A stretch of 64,000 nucleotides of DNA from Linyphia triangularis (GCA_963978545.1 OZ021730.1:2860701-2924700); one strand, 5' to 3'. Positions 1-11,202 are shown, numbered from the stretch's first letter. Numbers and translations are program-made. The notes: generated by a model not told the origin, from the sequence alone.

Positions 1-150
1 TTATGCAAAATGACGGCTAATGAAACAGAGACTTATAGCTTAACGTGGATTCCGAACCACAACAAGCATCTATGCCAAACCCAGGATTCGAACCCGGCAC
101 TTTTGGCATGCGAGACTAGATCACTAACCACACAGATATCAGGATATTCG
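1..150 (-). mobile_element. tRNA-derived SINE-like element
   Basis: Read on the minus strand, an A-box-like TGGTTAGTGATC (about 130-119) is followed by a B-box GGGTTCGAATCC near 95-84, the layout of an RNA polymerase III internal promoter. The non-tRNA part runs off the left edge of the window, so the 3' end and tail are unseen. An intact tRNA gene is less likely because the anticodon arm does not pair well. No target duplication could be checked. Confidence 0.55.
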
Positions 151-179
151 AAAAAATGTCAGAATAAAAATTGTAATAT

Positions 180-1005
180 CTATTTGCAATACAAATGTGC
201 AATACCTATTTGCAATACTCATGTGCAATACCTATTTGCAATACGCATATGCAATACACATGTGCGATACCTATTTCGAATACTCATGTGCAATACACAT
301 ACACAATACTCATATGTAATACCTATTTGCAATACTCATGTGCAATACCTATTTGCAATACACATATGCAATACACATGTGCAATACCTATTTCGAATAC
401 TCATGTGCAATACACATACACAAAACTCATATGCAATACCTATTTGCAATACTCATGTGCAATATCTACTTGCAATACCCATGAACAATACTCATGTGCA
501 ATACCTATTTGGTATATTTATGTGCAATATCTAATTGCAATACTTATGTGCAATACCCATTTGGAATACTCATGTGCAATACATATACACAATACTCATA
601 TGCAATACCGAATTGCAATATTCATGTTCAATGCCAATTTGCAATACTCATGTGCAATACACATATGCAATACTCATGTGCAATACCTTTTTGGAATACT
701 CATGTGCAATATACATTCACAATACTCATATGCAATACATATTTGCAATACCCATGTGAAATACCTATTTGCTATCCTCATGTGCAATATCTACTTGCAA
801 TTCTTATGGGCAATACTCATGTGCAATCCCTAATTTATAGCATACACATGTGCAATAACTATTCTCAATATATATGGGCAATACCTATTCGCAATACTCA
901 TGTGCAATACCTAATTGCAACAAGCATTTGCAATATACACGTACAGTACCTATTTGCAATACACATGTGTTATTACTATATGCAGTAACTATGTGCAATG
1001 CACAT
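180..1005. repeat. Degenerate 13-bp minisatellite
   Basis: About 60 units of two alternating 13-mers, close to TGCAATACCTATT and TGCAATACTCATG, often pair into a 26-bp higher-order unit. Because 13 is not a multiple of 3, one 39-bp cycle passes through all three frames. Units without stops therefore give long overlapping open frames in all three forward frames, with Cys-Asn-Thr-His and Gln-Tyr repeats. These frames follow from the repeat and are not evidence of a gene. Units diverge toward the right end. Confidence 0.95.
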
Positions 1006-2464
1006 AATTATTTACACTAATAACCTCAATTTTAGAAAAATCCTCGATATAAAGCAGCAACGGATCAAAGTTGCACATGCGCACTGAGTATCCCCGCACT
1101 ATGCCAGTAAGCATCCATCCGAGGAAAAACCTACCTGAAATCATGCGAGTATTCCAGGTAAACCGACCAGTCTCCACTGTGAACGTCCCCATAGAGAAGC
1201 ATGGTTTTATTTTACCTCGCACGTGCGTGAATGCGAGTAAGCACCCATCCCGGCTCCACTGTGTAAGCACCCTAAGGATAGGATTATCAGGCAAACTAAC
1301 ATCAGTGTTAGTTTCCTGGTGTTTTACAAGAATGGGGCCAGAATTTTTGGATGCTTGTGATGCCACACTAGCATAGGTGGGCTTGGGTTTTAAATTTAAT
1401 GTTACAGAACTGGGAATGAAAATTGGCTTCGTGACGGAGGTCGCCTTCTTGACCCCGGAACCACTAGGCCGGAATAATTTAAGTCGATTAGTGTAAAAGT
1501 TACAAAGGTGGGAAGAAGAAACGTGGTCTCCTTTACAATTAATGCAGTGCCGCGCACCGCCCTTACTAGGACAATCCCGACTGGGATGCTTTTCGGAGCA
1601 GTGGCGACATCTGGTGGGATAAGGGCAAGTCTCCGCCAAATGGCCATTCCAACGCTGGCAATTAAAACATTGCTTGATTGGGCTTTTCTTCTTGCCAATG
1701 AGGGATTCGATTTTAATTTGAAGAAAGCCTAGGTTTTTCCACAAAAGGATATCTGGTTTAGAAAGTGAGTTAGAAAATTCAATAATGAAAAGTGGAACAT
1801 TGGTTCCGAAACGGTTTTTCATTTGAAGAATTGAAGTGGGGGGAAAGTTAGGATGGGAATAATTGATCCATTCTTCTATTTCTTGGTTAGTGGTATCAAA
1901 GGGCAAGCCCCTGATAACCACCTTGAAAGTTTTAGCCTCCTTGGGCAAAGAATTAGAAATAGGGCTTTTGGTCTTGGTCAAAAATTTAGAAATAAGCGTC
2001 TCCTCAGTCAAGTTTTGAGGTGTGACATTGTATTTTCCCTTGGAAAATCGGGCAAAAACCTCACAACCTTGGTCGAGCAATGACCTGGTCATGGCTTGCA
2101 GTGAGGTTTTTCCCTTTAAATTGTTTGGAAAGCTAACAGATTTTGGAGAGAAGCAGTCAGTCCGGGGCACGTGGTTAGGCTTACCAATGTCTAGATCGAG
2201 GTTAGAAGTCAGGTCGAGGCAAGAAGGTTCATCAGCTACAGCAGCTGGAGCAGTGGCAAGCCGCACACCGCCGAAAAAGCCATCCTGGCTTTTGAGCATC
2301 TTCTTCATAGGCATATACATCTTTGCAAGAACCAAGCAGCTAGTCTCTAAGCTAGCGGCTGCTTGGGTAAAAAAACAAATCACCCAGCGACCGACTATAA
2401 GAAGGAAGCTGGCTTCACTCAATCTCCAAAGGGAAACGAGGAAATGGCAGGTGGGAGGAGTCAT
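989..2464 (-). CDS. Orphan LINE ORF1 (gag-like), Jockey type
   Basis: Nucleic-acid-binding ORF1 protein of a non-LTR retrotransposon, which would coat the element RNA. An open frame of 491 codons shows a PRE_C2HC-like region (about residues 180-230, starting KVVIRGLPFD) and three zinc knuckles (266-321: CFNC...H...C, CRHC...H...C, CINC...H...C). The real start is probably an internal Met (residue 51, near 2314), since the first 50 residues look non-coding. The last 110 residues (about 989-1330) do not resemble ORF1 tails and may be read-through into other repeat DNA. No ORF2 lies downstream; the minisatellite follows instead. It is open but an isolated fragment. Confidence 0.8.
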   Translation of the reverse strand: MTPPTCHFLVSLWRLSEASFLLIVGRWVICFFTQAAASLETSCLVLAKMYMPMKKMLKSQDGFFGGVRLATAPAAVADEPSCLDLTSNLDLDIGKPNHVPRTDCFSPKSVSFPNNLKGKTSLQAMTRSLLDQGCEVFARFSKGKYNVTPQNLTEETLISKFLTKTKSPISNSLPKEAKTFKVVIRGLPFDTTNQEIEEWINYSHPNFPPTSILQMKNRFGTNVPLFIIEFSNSLSKPDILLWKNLGFLQIKIESLIGKKKSPIKQCFNCQRWNGHLAETCPYPTRCRHCSEKHPSRDCPSKGGARHCINCKGDHVSSSHLCNFYTNRLKLFRPSGSGVKKATSVTKPIFIPSSVTLNLKPKPTYASVASQASKNSGPILVKHQETNTDVSLPDNPILRVLTQWSRDGCLLAFTHVRGKIKPCFSMGTFTVETGRFTWNTRMISGRFFLGWMLTGIVRGYSVRMCNFDPLLLYIEDFSKIEVISVNNYVHCT

Positions 2465-2483
2465 CTAGTCATCGAAGGGAAGG

Positions 2484-3740
2484 TTAGGATATGGAAATTT
2501 GATGAGGAGTACAACAACTGGCACGAAAAAAGGATGCATGCTTCTGGGTCCATTTTAAGCATTCATCAAAATTCTGGAAGCTGTCAGAAACCAATGATTC
2601 AGTGTACTCAAAGGGGCGCGTGCACTCTTTGGTGAACATGCAGCTATCCATGAAATCTGTTTCAATTTGGGAAGGAAAATCTGCTGTCTGAATGGGGGTC
2701 AAAACAACAGGGCCAGTCGCCGTGTTGACTGGGGAACCTGGAGTAAGACAATTTGCTTGGCATGCGACTTCCGCATAGGTTTTCTTAATGAATGCTTTAA
2801 CCGCAAGCGGTCTCGGCAAAAATCGGGTAGAATTGCTGGGATATGAAGTGGATTTGGGAGCAGAGGGAGCCATCGCCCTCTTGACAGCGGACCCTCTTTT
2901 CCCATTTGAATAAAACTCAATCCTAGCAGGACAGGAAAGAGAAGAGCTAGGATGATTTGCACCACAATTGCAGCACAATTTAATGCCCTGCTTGTTTGGG
3001 CACTCACGACTGGAGTGATTTTGTGAGCAGTGGCGACATCTGGTGGTGAAATTGCAAAACGCAGCCAAGTGGGCACCGAACCGCTGACACTTGTAGCATT
3101 GGATCGGTCCTCTCGCTTGGCCACGTTTGCTAAGCAATGGTTCAATCGTAACATTTACGAATAGAAGGGAGGTCCAGGATTGGACACTCTTGACATCATG
3201 GTCTCCAGGAAATTCCATCACAAAGAGGGGCAGCAGTTTCCTACTAACCTTACTCTTGAGTTGGGTGATAATCGAAGGTACATCACCAGAATACTCCTTG
3301 GCAATAAACTGTAAAATCTTCACAGGGGAGGTAGTGAGGGGCAGTCCCCGAATAACAAGTTTAATGGGCTTTGGAGAATATGGTGGAATGGATGAAAAAC
3401 CGCAACCAGCATCCTTCAGGAAATTAGCAATAACATTCTCTTCAATAGCATTGTGTGGAGTTATCTGGTAGTTATCACGTTTGACTGAGGCATTAAGAAA
3501 TAAACTACTATCAACCAGCAACTGATGCAATTTGGGTAGTAGTTCTTAGCCAATCTGGTCTGCAGGAAACTGGAAAATGGTTGGAAAATATTGAATAGGG
3601 ACATCCATGGCGCCCTTCATTTCAATAATATCAGCTACGTCAGTGGAAATAGATTTGACAATCGGAATTGGAATAGTCTCCACAGTAGTGTTGTCAATGG
3701 GGACATCACCTACTGGAGCAGGATCATCATTATCTATCAA
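2484..3740 (-). pseudogene. Second LINE ORF1 (gag-like), one in-frame stop
   Basis: A related but distinct ORF1 directly upstream of the first on the same strand. The N-terminal 64 residues (3740-3549) are acidic and Pro/Val/Ile-rich, then an in-frame TAA at 3548-3546 interrupts. The frame continues to 2484 with a PRE_C2HC-like region (RGLPLTTSP near 3350) and three zinc knuckles (CYKC...H...C, CRHC...H...C, CCNC...H...C; about 3100-2930). The two ORF1 copies clearly differ in sequence, so this is two elements side by side rather than a recent duplication. No reverse transcriptase follows either copy. Confidence 0.8.
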
Positions 3741-4670
3741 TCGCGATTTAAAGAAACATATATTTCATATATATATAAAAAGTGGTGCATATTTACAAAA
3801 AATTAAATTAGGCTTGGAACTCGCAAAAGGCAACAAATTGAATGAAGAATCTAGAATTGTAAGAAGGGGTCATCTCTCATGATGATAAAAGATACCATGT
3901 TTCATGTACTACTAAGAGTCCGTTTTGGTGTACGAATGTTGCTGAAACTTGGTGTATACCACAGAGTATATAGCTAACGCATACAGGGTTTTTGTGAAGC
4001 GGTTGCAGCGCTTCCACAGAAATGTTATACATTATTCTCGTTTAACAACCGCCTTACTTTTAAGCTTAATATTCCTTTTCTAATTGACTTTTATTGAAAT
4101 ATATTTCCTTGTGCCAATCTATCACCCTAAAAATACAAGAAGGTGAATGTTAGTTTATTACTCTATAAAAATCGTTACGTGTTAACAGTTTTCTCATTTC
4201 TCTATATAATGCACAGTAGCGGCACTAGAACAATAAACATTCCGTTGTTAAGATTGTCATGCATAAGTAAAAAGAGTTTTATTGAACAATATATTGTACT
4301 ACATTAGTTACACTTTTGTGGAAATCGAAATACTGATGTTGCTAACTTTGAATAAGCTTCAAGTGAAAACCTTTACTATAAAATAAACTTGATTCATAAC
4401 GTTTTTATCCTGAATCTGATATACTCTGTGTTGGTAGCTCAGACCTAAAGAAAAACTGTTTTGAGTGAAATTTTAAATTATTCATCTTTTAAGTACAGCT
4501 CAGTAAAACTAACAAATTTTTTTAAAAACTTCATTACTTTTACTGGTAATTTTATGAACCTAGTACAAGTTAAAGTGTAGTGAAAAAGGGGATCGAGCCT
4601 CTTAACTTCTATTAAATTGGTACTGCAAAGGCAGATTGAAAGAGGGACATTTATTCAAAGTTATCTATTA
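3741..4670. other. AT-rich DNA without a recognisable gene
   Basis: No supported coding region. One short stretch at about 3849-3882 (GAATTGTAAGAAGGGG then ATCTCTCAT) recurs with few changes at about 43048-43080, so part of this is an interspersed repeat whose limits I cannot define. Confidence 0.5.
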
Positions 4671-4674
4671 TATT

Positions 4675-4792
4675 TTTTGGCTAGGATAGCTTCTGATAAC
4701 GCAAATGCCGCAAAAGGTCTAATTTTACTGTCCTCTAGGAGAATTTCATAGTTTATGTTATCTTGTAAACTGGAGTAGGCATCATAGACTTA
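4675..4792 (-). pseudogene. LINE ORF2 C-terminal scrap
   Basis: Translated on the minus strand it gives the conserved end of the Jockey-like ORF2 found elsewhere in the window: a Tyr-Glu-Ile-Leu-Leu-Glu-Asp motif, then RPFAAFALSEAILAKKYN. It is closest to the copy ending at 15562. Only about 38 codons remain; the rest of ORF2 is gone. Confidence 0.75.
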
Positions 4793-4794
4793 TT

Positions 4795-5780
4795 ATAATC
4801 ACTAGACTGCGCTCCCACTTCAACTATACAATGTGGGTGAAACCAAAATAAAACATATGACAGGAAAGTTTTTGGGAGCAGGGTTTCAGATTTGGCCGGT
4901 TTTGCCCCCTTTTGGAGCGGCCCGATTTACATAAAGGAATAATTTTATGATGTAGTTAACTTGTGTGTTAAATTGTTGGTTGATTGTATTCTTCTGGAAC
5001 AATAGGTATAATTTTCGAGATCACGTGTGTTTTAAAAAGCTTGTGAAGTTTTACTCGGTTTCCTTGATAAAATTTCACAACTTCAAACAAATTGTAAATA
5101 AACTACGATTTTCAGTTTTAATTATTAATAACTATAAAAACCTTTATAAGATTTATAATTTTGTAAGGTTTTATTATGGTAATGTTTTTTGGCACTTTTA
5201 CACTTCGATTGTTGTATTCACAAACAGAGAATGCAAATGTTGCAAATTTACCAAGTATATTATTACATATGTAAAAAAAAAGTTCTTCTATCATTGTATT
5301 AAACAAATACTTCAATTAATAGTAATTATACAAAAAAGTAAATATTGTAGAATTACGAAGAGTAATATTATATAAATAAGTAATACAAATCTTTCCATCT
5401 TTTTATTTAAAAAAAATTACTGGCATCTTCATAATAGTACAAGAAATAGCTCAGCAAAGAACAAGAAATTAAATGCAGGCACGATATGTGCTTTAATTTG
5501 ATTCTTAGCACATCAGAATCCCAGAAGGCAACCAAATTTTAAACTGAAACACATTAGTAAAAAATAAACAATAGACACTTGTAAAATAATACTGGGTGGT
5601 GTTTTATTTTTTACTAATGTGTGTGGGGGGGGGGGAGAGAGAGTTTGTCAGCTACGTTACAGGGAATTTAGTGCCGTGGGTTTTTTAATTATTGTGAAAC
5701 AAATTTAATTATTGTAGAAGAAATTACTTTAAACTTCTATAAATTCTAATTCTAGCAGTCCTACAACGAGTCTTTTTGCC
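4795..5780. other. AT-rich DNA without a recognisable gene
   Basis: Long A/T runs and a G11 run near 5623-5636 followed by a short GA repeat. The open frames here (for example 4965-5375 and its antisense) are composed of Lys/Asn/Ile/Phe codons expected from AT-rich DNA and have no domain that I recognise. Confidence 0.5.
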
Positions 5781-5782
5781 AC

Positions 5783-6095
5783 TTTTCAGCTCGATTGGAT
5801 GAAGGCAAGTGGGTTAATTATTCCTTAGAAGCGGTATTATAGCAGCGTGTGTAAAAGAAGACTTTTAGTGCCATCTCCAAAAATTTGATAGAATGCTTTG
5901 TCTTCGACAAAGTCTATCTGCCCAGTTTCAGTTGTATTGGATGAAGGCAAGTGGGCTAATTATTCCTTCGAAGCGGTATTATAGCAGCGTGTGTAAAAGA
6001 AGACTTTTAGTAACATCTCCAAAAATTCGATAGAATGTCTTGTCTTCGACAAAGTCTATCTGCCAAGTTTCAGTTGTATTGGATGACGGCAAATA
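5783..6095. repeat. 142-bp tandem repeat, about 2.2 copies
   Basis: The marker ATTGGATGAAGGCAAGT starts at 5794 and 5936, and as ATTGGATGACGGCAA at 6078, giving two exact 142-bp steps. Each full unit holds a perfect small hairpin, CTTTGTC-TTC-GACAAAG (about 5896-5912 and 6041-6054). The units differ by only a few bases. No TE affiliation recognised. Confidence 0.9.
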
Positions 6096-6890
6096 AGTTA
6101 ATTGGTCTTCCATAGATTTGCCCGCCACAAACAAACACACACAAAAAATTGAAGTTAGTAAAAAAACTATTTTAACATATATAATTAACTTGTACTTCAT
6201 ATGTACGCTTTAAAGAAAAATGGACTTTTCTGATAATTTTAAAGGAAAAATAGTAATTATAACTCAAACAAAAACAGAAAAAGAAACTTAAATATTAAGG
6301 TTTTATTACACGAAATATTCTATATCCACCCAATATTCTTGTTATGTTAGAGCCAAAAAACGTCTACGTTTCATTTTAAAAAAATCACAAGGTAAACCGA
6401 TATGAAAGTATCAAAACACTATTAAAAACGTTCTTAATCACCACTTTTGAAAATTTAGATTATCTATAAATAGGAAGAGGGGGTGAAAAGAAAATTAAGC
6501 GTAGCGATCATAACCTTGATAAACGTAAAAATGTATTTCGTTTTGATTCCCTCCAAACTTCGCCAATCTGGCCACTGCACGGAATTTGCTGTTGATACTT
6601 AAAAGTGAAATTAAAATCTTTAAATAGTCACTGATTTCTTCAGAAAGCTGCTATAACCCTGGTCTGTTTTTCTATTTCAATATTAACTGCAATTTTCAGT
6701 AACATATAGCGATTTGGCAGATTTGTGATATGGAGAGTTTTACTTGCCTTTTAGTGATTTTAACAATACTGATTTAAGTAATTTTATAACACCAATAAAA
6801 GTTTCACAGCAGGATTGATTTCGAGTTACTTATTCAATACAGTACATTCCGTGTTGAGAATAATCAGTGTTCCAGCGTCAAACTTGAAAG
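6096..6890. other. AT-rich DNA without a recognisable gene
   Basis: No supported coding or RNA feature seen. The frame at 5979-6200 (minus) lies partly in the tandem repeat and has no recognisable domain. Confidence 0.45.
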
Positions 6891-6894
6891 AAAG

Positions 6895-7640
6895 ACTGGA
6901 ACAACGTGGGTGACCGTACTGGCATCTCAATATTGAAAAATCTTAGATTAATAAGCCTGGATCATGAAAAGCACCTCCAATGGATACCCTCCCACGTAGA
7001 CATTTATGGAAACGAGGTTACTGACAATTTGGCGAAACAGGGCTCGGCTGAACCTTCGAGTTTAATTCCTTCCTTAACACTTGAAGAGCTTTACTCCATC
7101 AGGAAAAACAACGATATAGTGGTTAGCGTGCTGGCTTCTAGACTGAGAGGTTGCGGGTTCGAGTCCCGTGTAGGCATGGGTGTTTGTAAATGTATGTTGG
7201 TTTGTTAAATGGCGAAATGTTTCATCGTATTATAGCCCTCGTGTTGCTGACGGCGCCAGATAATCTGAATACAACCAACCATCAGGAAAAAAAAAGATTT
7301 AAAGACGCGGAGGGTCCCTCCATCCCATGATAGGTATAGGTGGAGCAGTCCTGTGGTGGCTCCATTGGCCTTGCCTGTGATAGAGCCGAACAGATGGCGC
7401 AGTCTATATTTGCTAATGGTCACCTGAGGAGTTGCTCCTATAGCAATGGTGTCAAGATTTTTCCGGTCTGTGCAAAGTGTGAAGTAGAGTACGTCCCCTG
7501 AGAACATCCTCACTTGTCTATCTAGAGAGACTTTTGAGATGGATCGTTCACTTGCCTTGCATTTTTTAAGGGTGTGTGGGCTCATGGACGATGTCTAGCT
7601 GCCGCTTAACAGAGAGGGATTAGCAACAACAAAGTGATCC
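6895..7640 (+). pseudogene. LINE ORF2 RNase H and C-terminal zinc-finger remnant
   Basis: Codons 6906-7108 give the C-terminal half of an RNase H domain (LQWIPSHVDIYGNEVTDNLA, where SHV..GNE and the Asp before NLA are hallmarks). After a SINE insertion (7109-7280) the frame resumes with the downstream Cys-rich tail: GHLRSCSYSNG, FPVCAKC, then a stop where SPEHIL would be expected. This LINE lineage encodes RNase H, unlike the RT fragments elsewhere in the window, which end without one. The 5' end is truncated and stops and frameshifts are present. Confidence 0.8.
7109..7280 (+). mobile_element. tRNA-derived SINE, copy 1, with 11-bp target duplication
   Basis: The tRNA-like head has an A box (TATAGTGGTTAGCG) and a B box (GCGGGTTCGAGTCCCGT), followed by a unique body and a 3' end in AACCAACC. 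It is flanked by ATCAGGAAAAA at 7098-7108 and 7281-7291, a target-site duplication. It interrupts the RNase H remnant of an older LINE. The copy at 8734 is the same family. Confidence 0.92.
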
Positions 7641-7689
7641 GCAGAGCCGGAGTTTTGAGACTTTGGAAAAATAAATTGAGTTGTGAAAA

Positions 7690-8560
7690 TTCGAGTGGAA
7701 ATGCCAAGTACTGAAATACAATCTAGTCCATTCCTTGTTGCGTATAATCAGTGTTCCAGCGTCAACAGGTACCGTCTACAATTGCTCAATGATATTGAGA
7801 TCAGGGAACTGAGGATACCACTTGAGATATTTAACTTCATCATTATGCTCTACTACCCATGTTTGAATGCAACACGCCGAGCGTACAGGGACGTTGTCAT
7901 CTTGGAATAGAGGACATTCTCAAGGAAACAGAGCCTGAAGTGGAGGATGTAAATGATCTGCAAGAATACTGCGATAATGCTCGTCTGTGATCTTCCCCCC
8001 ACAGTTTCACTGTAGGAACCAGACAGTCAACGTGAAATGGCTCTGCCAGTGTTTTCCAGACGTCCAGTGGTCTGAAATAATGTAAATGTTGATTCTTCAG
8101 ACCAAATTACCTGTTCCCATTTTGTTTGTGTCCAGTTTTGGTGATCTCGTAACCATTGCCGTAGCTTTATAGCTTTCTGGGGCGACATTACCAGTCTTGA
8201 GATGGCTATTCTGCTATGAATGTTCACAGCATGCAGCTCCGATTGAATTGTTTTGGTGGATACGGGGTCCTGGAAATGGGTGTTCGTCTCGGAGGTTGTC
8301 TGCAACAGTGTAGTCAAACGTTTCCAGGCAACTATCCTCTTCATCACTCATCTATCCCGGTCAGCCAACTTCGACTTTCGCCAACTGTTTTGCTGTACAT
8401 GGGACACCTTTCCCAGTTTTGTGTAGGCTATCATAACCCTTGACACAGTGAACTTTGAAACATCCATAAGGTTGGCTGTTCTAGACACGAACGCTCCAGC
8501 GAGGCGAACTCTAATAATCATGCCTCTTTGCACATCGGACATAATGGCGCATTGCTGGGA
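7690..8560 (-). pseudogene. Tc1-type transposase relic
   Basis: Minus-strand pieces in order: an HTH region at 8542-8348 (MSDVQRGMIIRVRLAG, ...DVSKFTVSRVM), then 8347-8027 with the second HTH and KWEQVIWSEESTFTLFQ. In intact relatives this motif usually reads SDES, so the first catalytic Asp appears to be Glu. Further left, broken frames give FQDDNVPV (second Asp) and PQFPDLNIIE (third acidic residue), the DD34E layout of Tc1. Stops and frameshifts separate the pieces. Near 8701-8733 a Tc1-like end (TGTTCCTATTATTTTGTCC) survives; I did not find its left partner. Confidence 0.85.
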
Positions 8561-8733
8561 ACAGAATTATCTCACACAATTCTCACACCGGCAAATGCTC
8601 GACTGATACCTTCCCTTATGCCTAATCTAGTAGGGCAGAATGTTGTGATTCAGGGTGAATCTGTACTGGACGGTCGAAGTAAGACACATTTTGAGATGGG
8701 TGTTCCTATTATTTTGTCCTATACCTGTACATT

Positions 8734-8912
8734 CGACCAAACGGTATAGTGGTTAGCGTGCTAGCTTCTAGACCGCGAGGTTGCGGGATCGAGTCCCGTG
8801 TTAGGTATGGGTGTTTGTAAATGTATGTTGGCTTGTCTAATGACGATTGTTTTGGCTCATTATAGCCCTCTTGTTGCTGACGGCGTAAGATAATCTGAAA
8901 ACAACCAACCAA
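8734..8912 (+). mobile_element. tRNA-derived SINE, copy 2, with 16-bp target duplication
   Basis: Same family as the element at 7109: A box TATAGTGGTTAGCGTGC, B box GGGATCGAGTCCCG, shared body and AACC-repeat tail. It is flanked by CCTATACCTGTACATT at 8718-8733 and 8913-8928. It inserted at the outer end of the Tc1 relic. Confidence 0.93.
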
Positions 8913-8984
8913 CCTATACCTGTACATTGCTATGCATTTAAGGAATGTAGACAATTGGCAACAATATGCATTTAAGGGTTAAAG

Positions 8985-9610
8985 GCCTATCATTTCATAA
9001 AGTTTCTTCCAATGAACAGTTAAAAAATAAGTGGTTAGAGGCCATTTCAAGGAAGGACTTCACCCCTAATGAAACTTCTTGTTCGACGCAGGTGTGCGGA
9101 AAACATTTTCGTTGCGACGATTATGTTCGACTTTGAAAAGAAAAAGATTAAAGCCTAATCTGAAAAGATTAAAGGCTCTAAGCCTGAGCATAACAAAATT
9201 TTATCTAAACTTGTGTGCAAAGTATTTATTAAAGCAGTCATTGAAAACATTGCTAAAAAGCATTGCGATATGTTTACAAATATTAGAAAATTAACAATCA
9301 AGCCTGTTGATCGAAATTTTTTAAAATTATGTTAATTTTGCATTTGTTTAATTATTGGTAACTGGTGTTTTGTTATTGTGAATAGGTTTTGGTTACTTAA
9401 CAGCTGAGACAGTTTAACTTATGTATGTATTGTGAATAGCTTTAAACTTATTTTTTTAATCTTAAAGAAATAAATATCTAATTATGATCTTTGTCATAAG
9501 AAAGTTACGTTTGAAAAAAATCAATTATTAAATTATTTCTGAAAACTACCATTAAATTGATGTGACATTAATAAACGTTGAATTTGTAAACATTATTCAG
9601 TCTATATTTT
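8985..9610 (+). pseudogene. THAP-domain repeat relic, copy 1
   Basis: One frame (about 8985-9130) gives the middle and end of a THAP zinc finger: GLSFH, LKNKWLEAISRKDFTP, then STQVCGKHF, matching the conserved Trp and the C..H pair of the C2CH motif. A stop follows within 12 codons. About 450 bp of downstream noncoding DNA also match, inverted, at 44090-44700, so this is a dispersed repeat, not a single gene. THAP domains are used for DNA binding by P-element transposases and many arthropod proteins. Confidence 0.7.
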
Positions 9611-9854
9611 TTTTTTTTTTTTTAAACAGTTAATAAATGCCCAAAATGTTTTGAAATTTGCTTTTTTATTCTTAACTTCTTGGCAGTGAAAAGATGGGTG
9701 TAATTATTTTTTTCAGTGTTTTTTTTACCGTATGCACTTAAAGTTGTTGTCTAATTTCTTTGGAATTGGAAGAGTACCGTAAAATGGGGTGAATCGGAAC
9801 ACTTTTCAACTTTCAAAGTAAAAATCGGTTGTAATTAAATAGTTAAGGAACATA

Positions 9855-11183
9855 CAGGGTGGTTATAATTAAAGTTACCCTGTTTAGAGCCACGTAGACT
9901 CCGTTCTAATGAGCAGATTTTGACGAAACTTGGCATATACACTATAACGACAATGGGGAAAAGAAATCTGCAATAAAAAATTGTAGTTCAAATTTTTACC
10001 ACCAGGTGAGAAAGTGTCGCATAACGAACAAAAAGCACAAATTGAAAACACAAATTTTTATTTAATTACAGCATATGTTCAATGTGCATTCCATTTATGT
10101 CAACCACGTTCTCGAAGCGTGTTATAGCGTGTTCAAGTTCTTCTACAAGTGCTCGAGCGGTGTCGCGTGATTTGTCTATCCCTTGGTATACAGTTAGAAA
10201 GATTCTTCGATCCATTGTAAAATGGTATCCATATAAGATCCATGTTGTGCAACAACTGAAACCTGCTGACTCTGGTAAGCGCATTCAATTTTGAAGAATT
10301 TTTTTGGCCAGAATAATCTTTGATAATGCATGGCCTTGGAACATTTTATGGTCGGACAAGGCGCATTTTACACTAGATGGAGTGGTGAATACTCAGAATT
10401 GTCGAATATGTGGTGCGGCAAAACTGAATGGGTTGCATTAACAGTCTCTGCATCCTGATTACATTACTGTATGGTGTGGTTTTACGGCTGAATTTACTCT
10501 TGGTCCCTTTTTCTTTGACGGGAGCACGCTTCGTGGCCCTCGAAGGTGTTCGATTACGGGGACCCGCTACTGCGAGCTTCTTCGGCAGCAAGTCCTTCCT
10601 GCCCTACAAGAACGAGAACGTTTAGAGACTACTGTATTTATGCAAGATGGTGTACCACCTCACATTGCACGACCAGTGACAGCACTACTTCGTGCCCACT
10701 TTGGAGATGATCGGGTAATTTCGAGAAGTTTTTCGACTGCCTGGCCTCCTCGTTCTCCGGACTTAAATCCCTATTATTTCTGGTTGTGGGGATTTCTGAA
10801 AGATCGTGTGTATGGAGGGAGCATACGGACTCTTCCTGAAATGAAAGCAAGCATAACACTTCATGTTGCTGGAAATGATCGAGAAACCCTTTGCACTACT
10901 GTTCAACATGCTATAACACGCTTCGAGCATGCGGTTGACATAAATGGAATGCACATTGAACATATGCTGTAATTAAATAAAAATTTGTGTTTTTAATCTG
11001 AGGTTTTTGTTAGTTATGCGCCACTTTTTTACCTGGTGGTAAAAATTTGAACTACAATTTTTTATTGTAGATCACTTTTCCCCATAGTCCATATAGTGTA
11101 TATGCCAAGTTTCATCAAAATCTGCTGATTAGAACGGAGTCTACGTGGCTCTAAACAGGGTAACTTTAATTATAACCACCCTG
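9855..11183 (+). mobile_element. Mariner-type (DUF4817-like) element with long inverted 3'-derived ends
   Basis: Begins CAGGGTGGTTATAATT and ends with its complement, flanked by TA at 9853-9854 and 11184-11185, the target of Tc1/mariner elements. The inverted ends are not short: about 270 bp at the left (9855-10125) are an inverted copy of the right end, including the last ~23 codons and stop of the transposase. The normal 5' end is missing. A second copy at 21351 has the same kind of structure. Confidence 0.85.
10126..10972 (+). pseudogene. Mariner-type transposase, frameshifted
   Basis: Starts abruptly in the HTH region (FF/TSARAVSRDLSIPWYTVRKI-like frame near 10126-10230). Pieces in shifting frames follow, and an open C-terminal part runs from 10640 to 10972: MQDGVPPHIA (second catalytic Asp), then SFSTAWPPRSPDLNPYYFWL (third Asp, DDxD layout), ending INGMHIEHML. 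The N-terminal methionine and most of the first DDE strand are lost or broken. Not functional. Confidence 0.85.
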
Positions 11184-11202
11184 TATTTTTGACATTGAAA
11201 CT

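Noticed and set aside
10..988. Three long forward ORFs at 10-988
   Set aside because: They arise from the 13-bp minisatellite in three phases and lack any domain; the peptides are the same repeat read in shifted frames.
4965..5375. 136-codon ORF with Cys/Lys/Tyr-rich sequence
   Set aside because: Composition is that expected of AT-rich noncoding DNA; antisense frame equally open; no motif.
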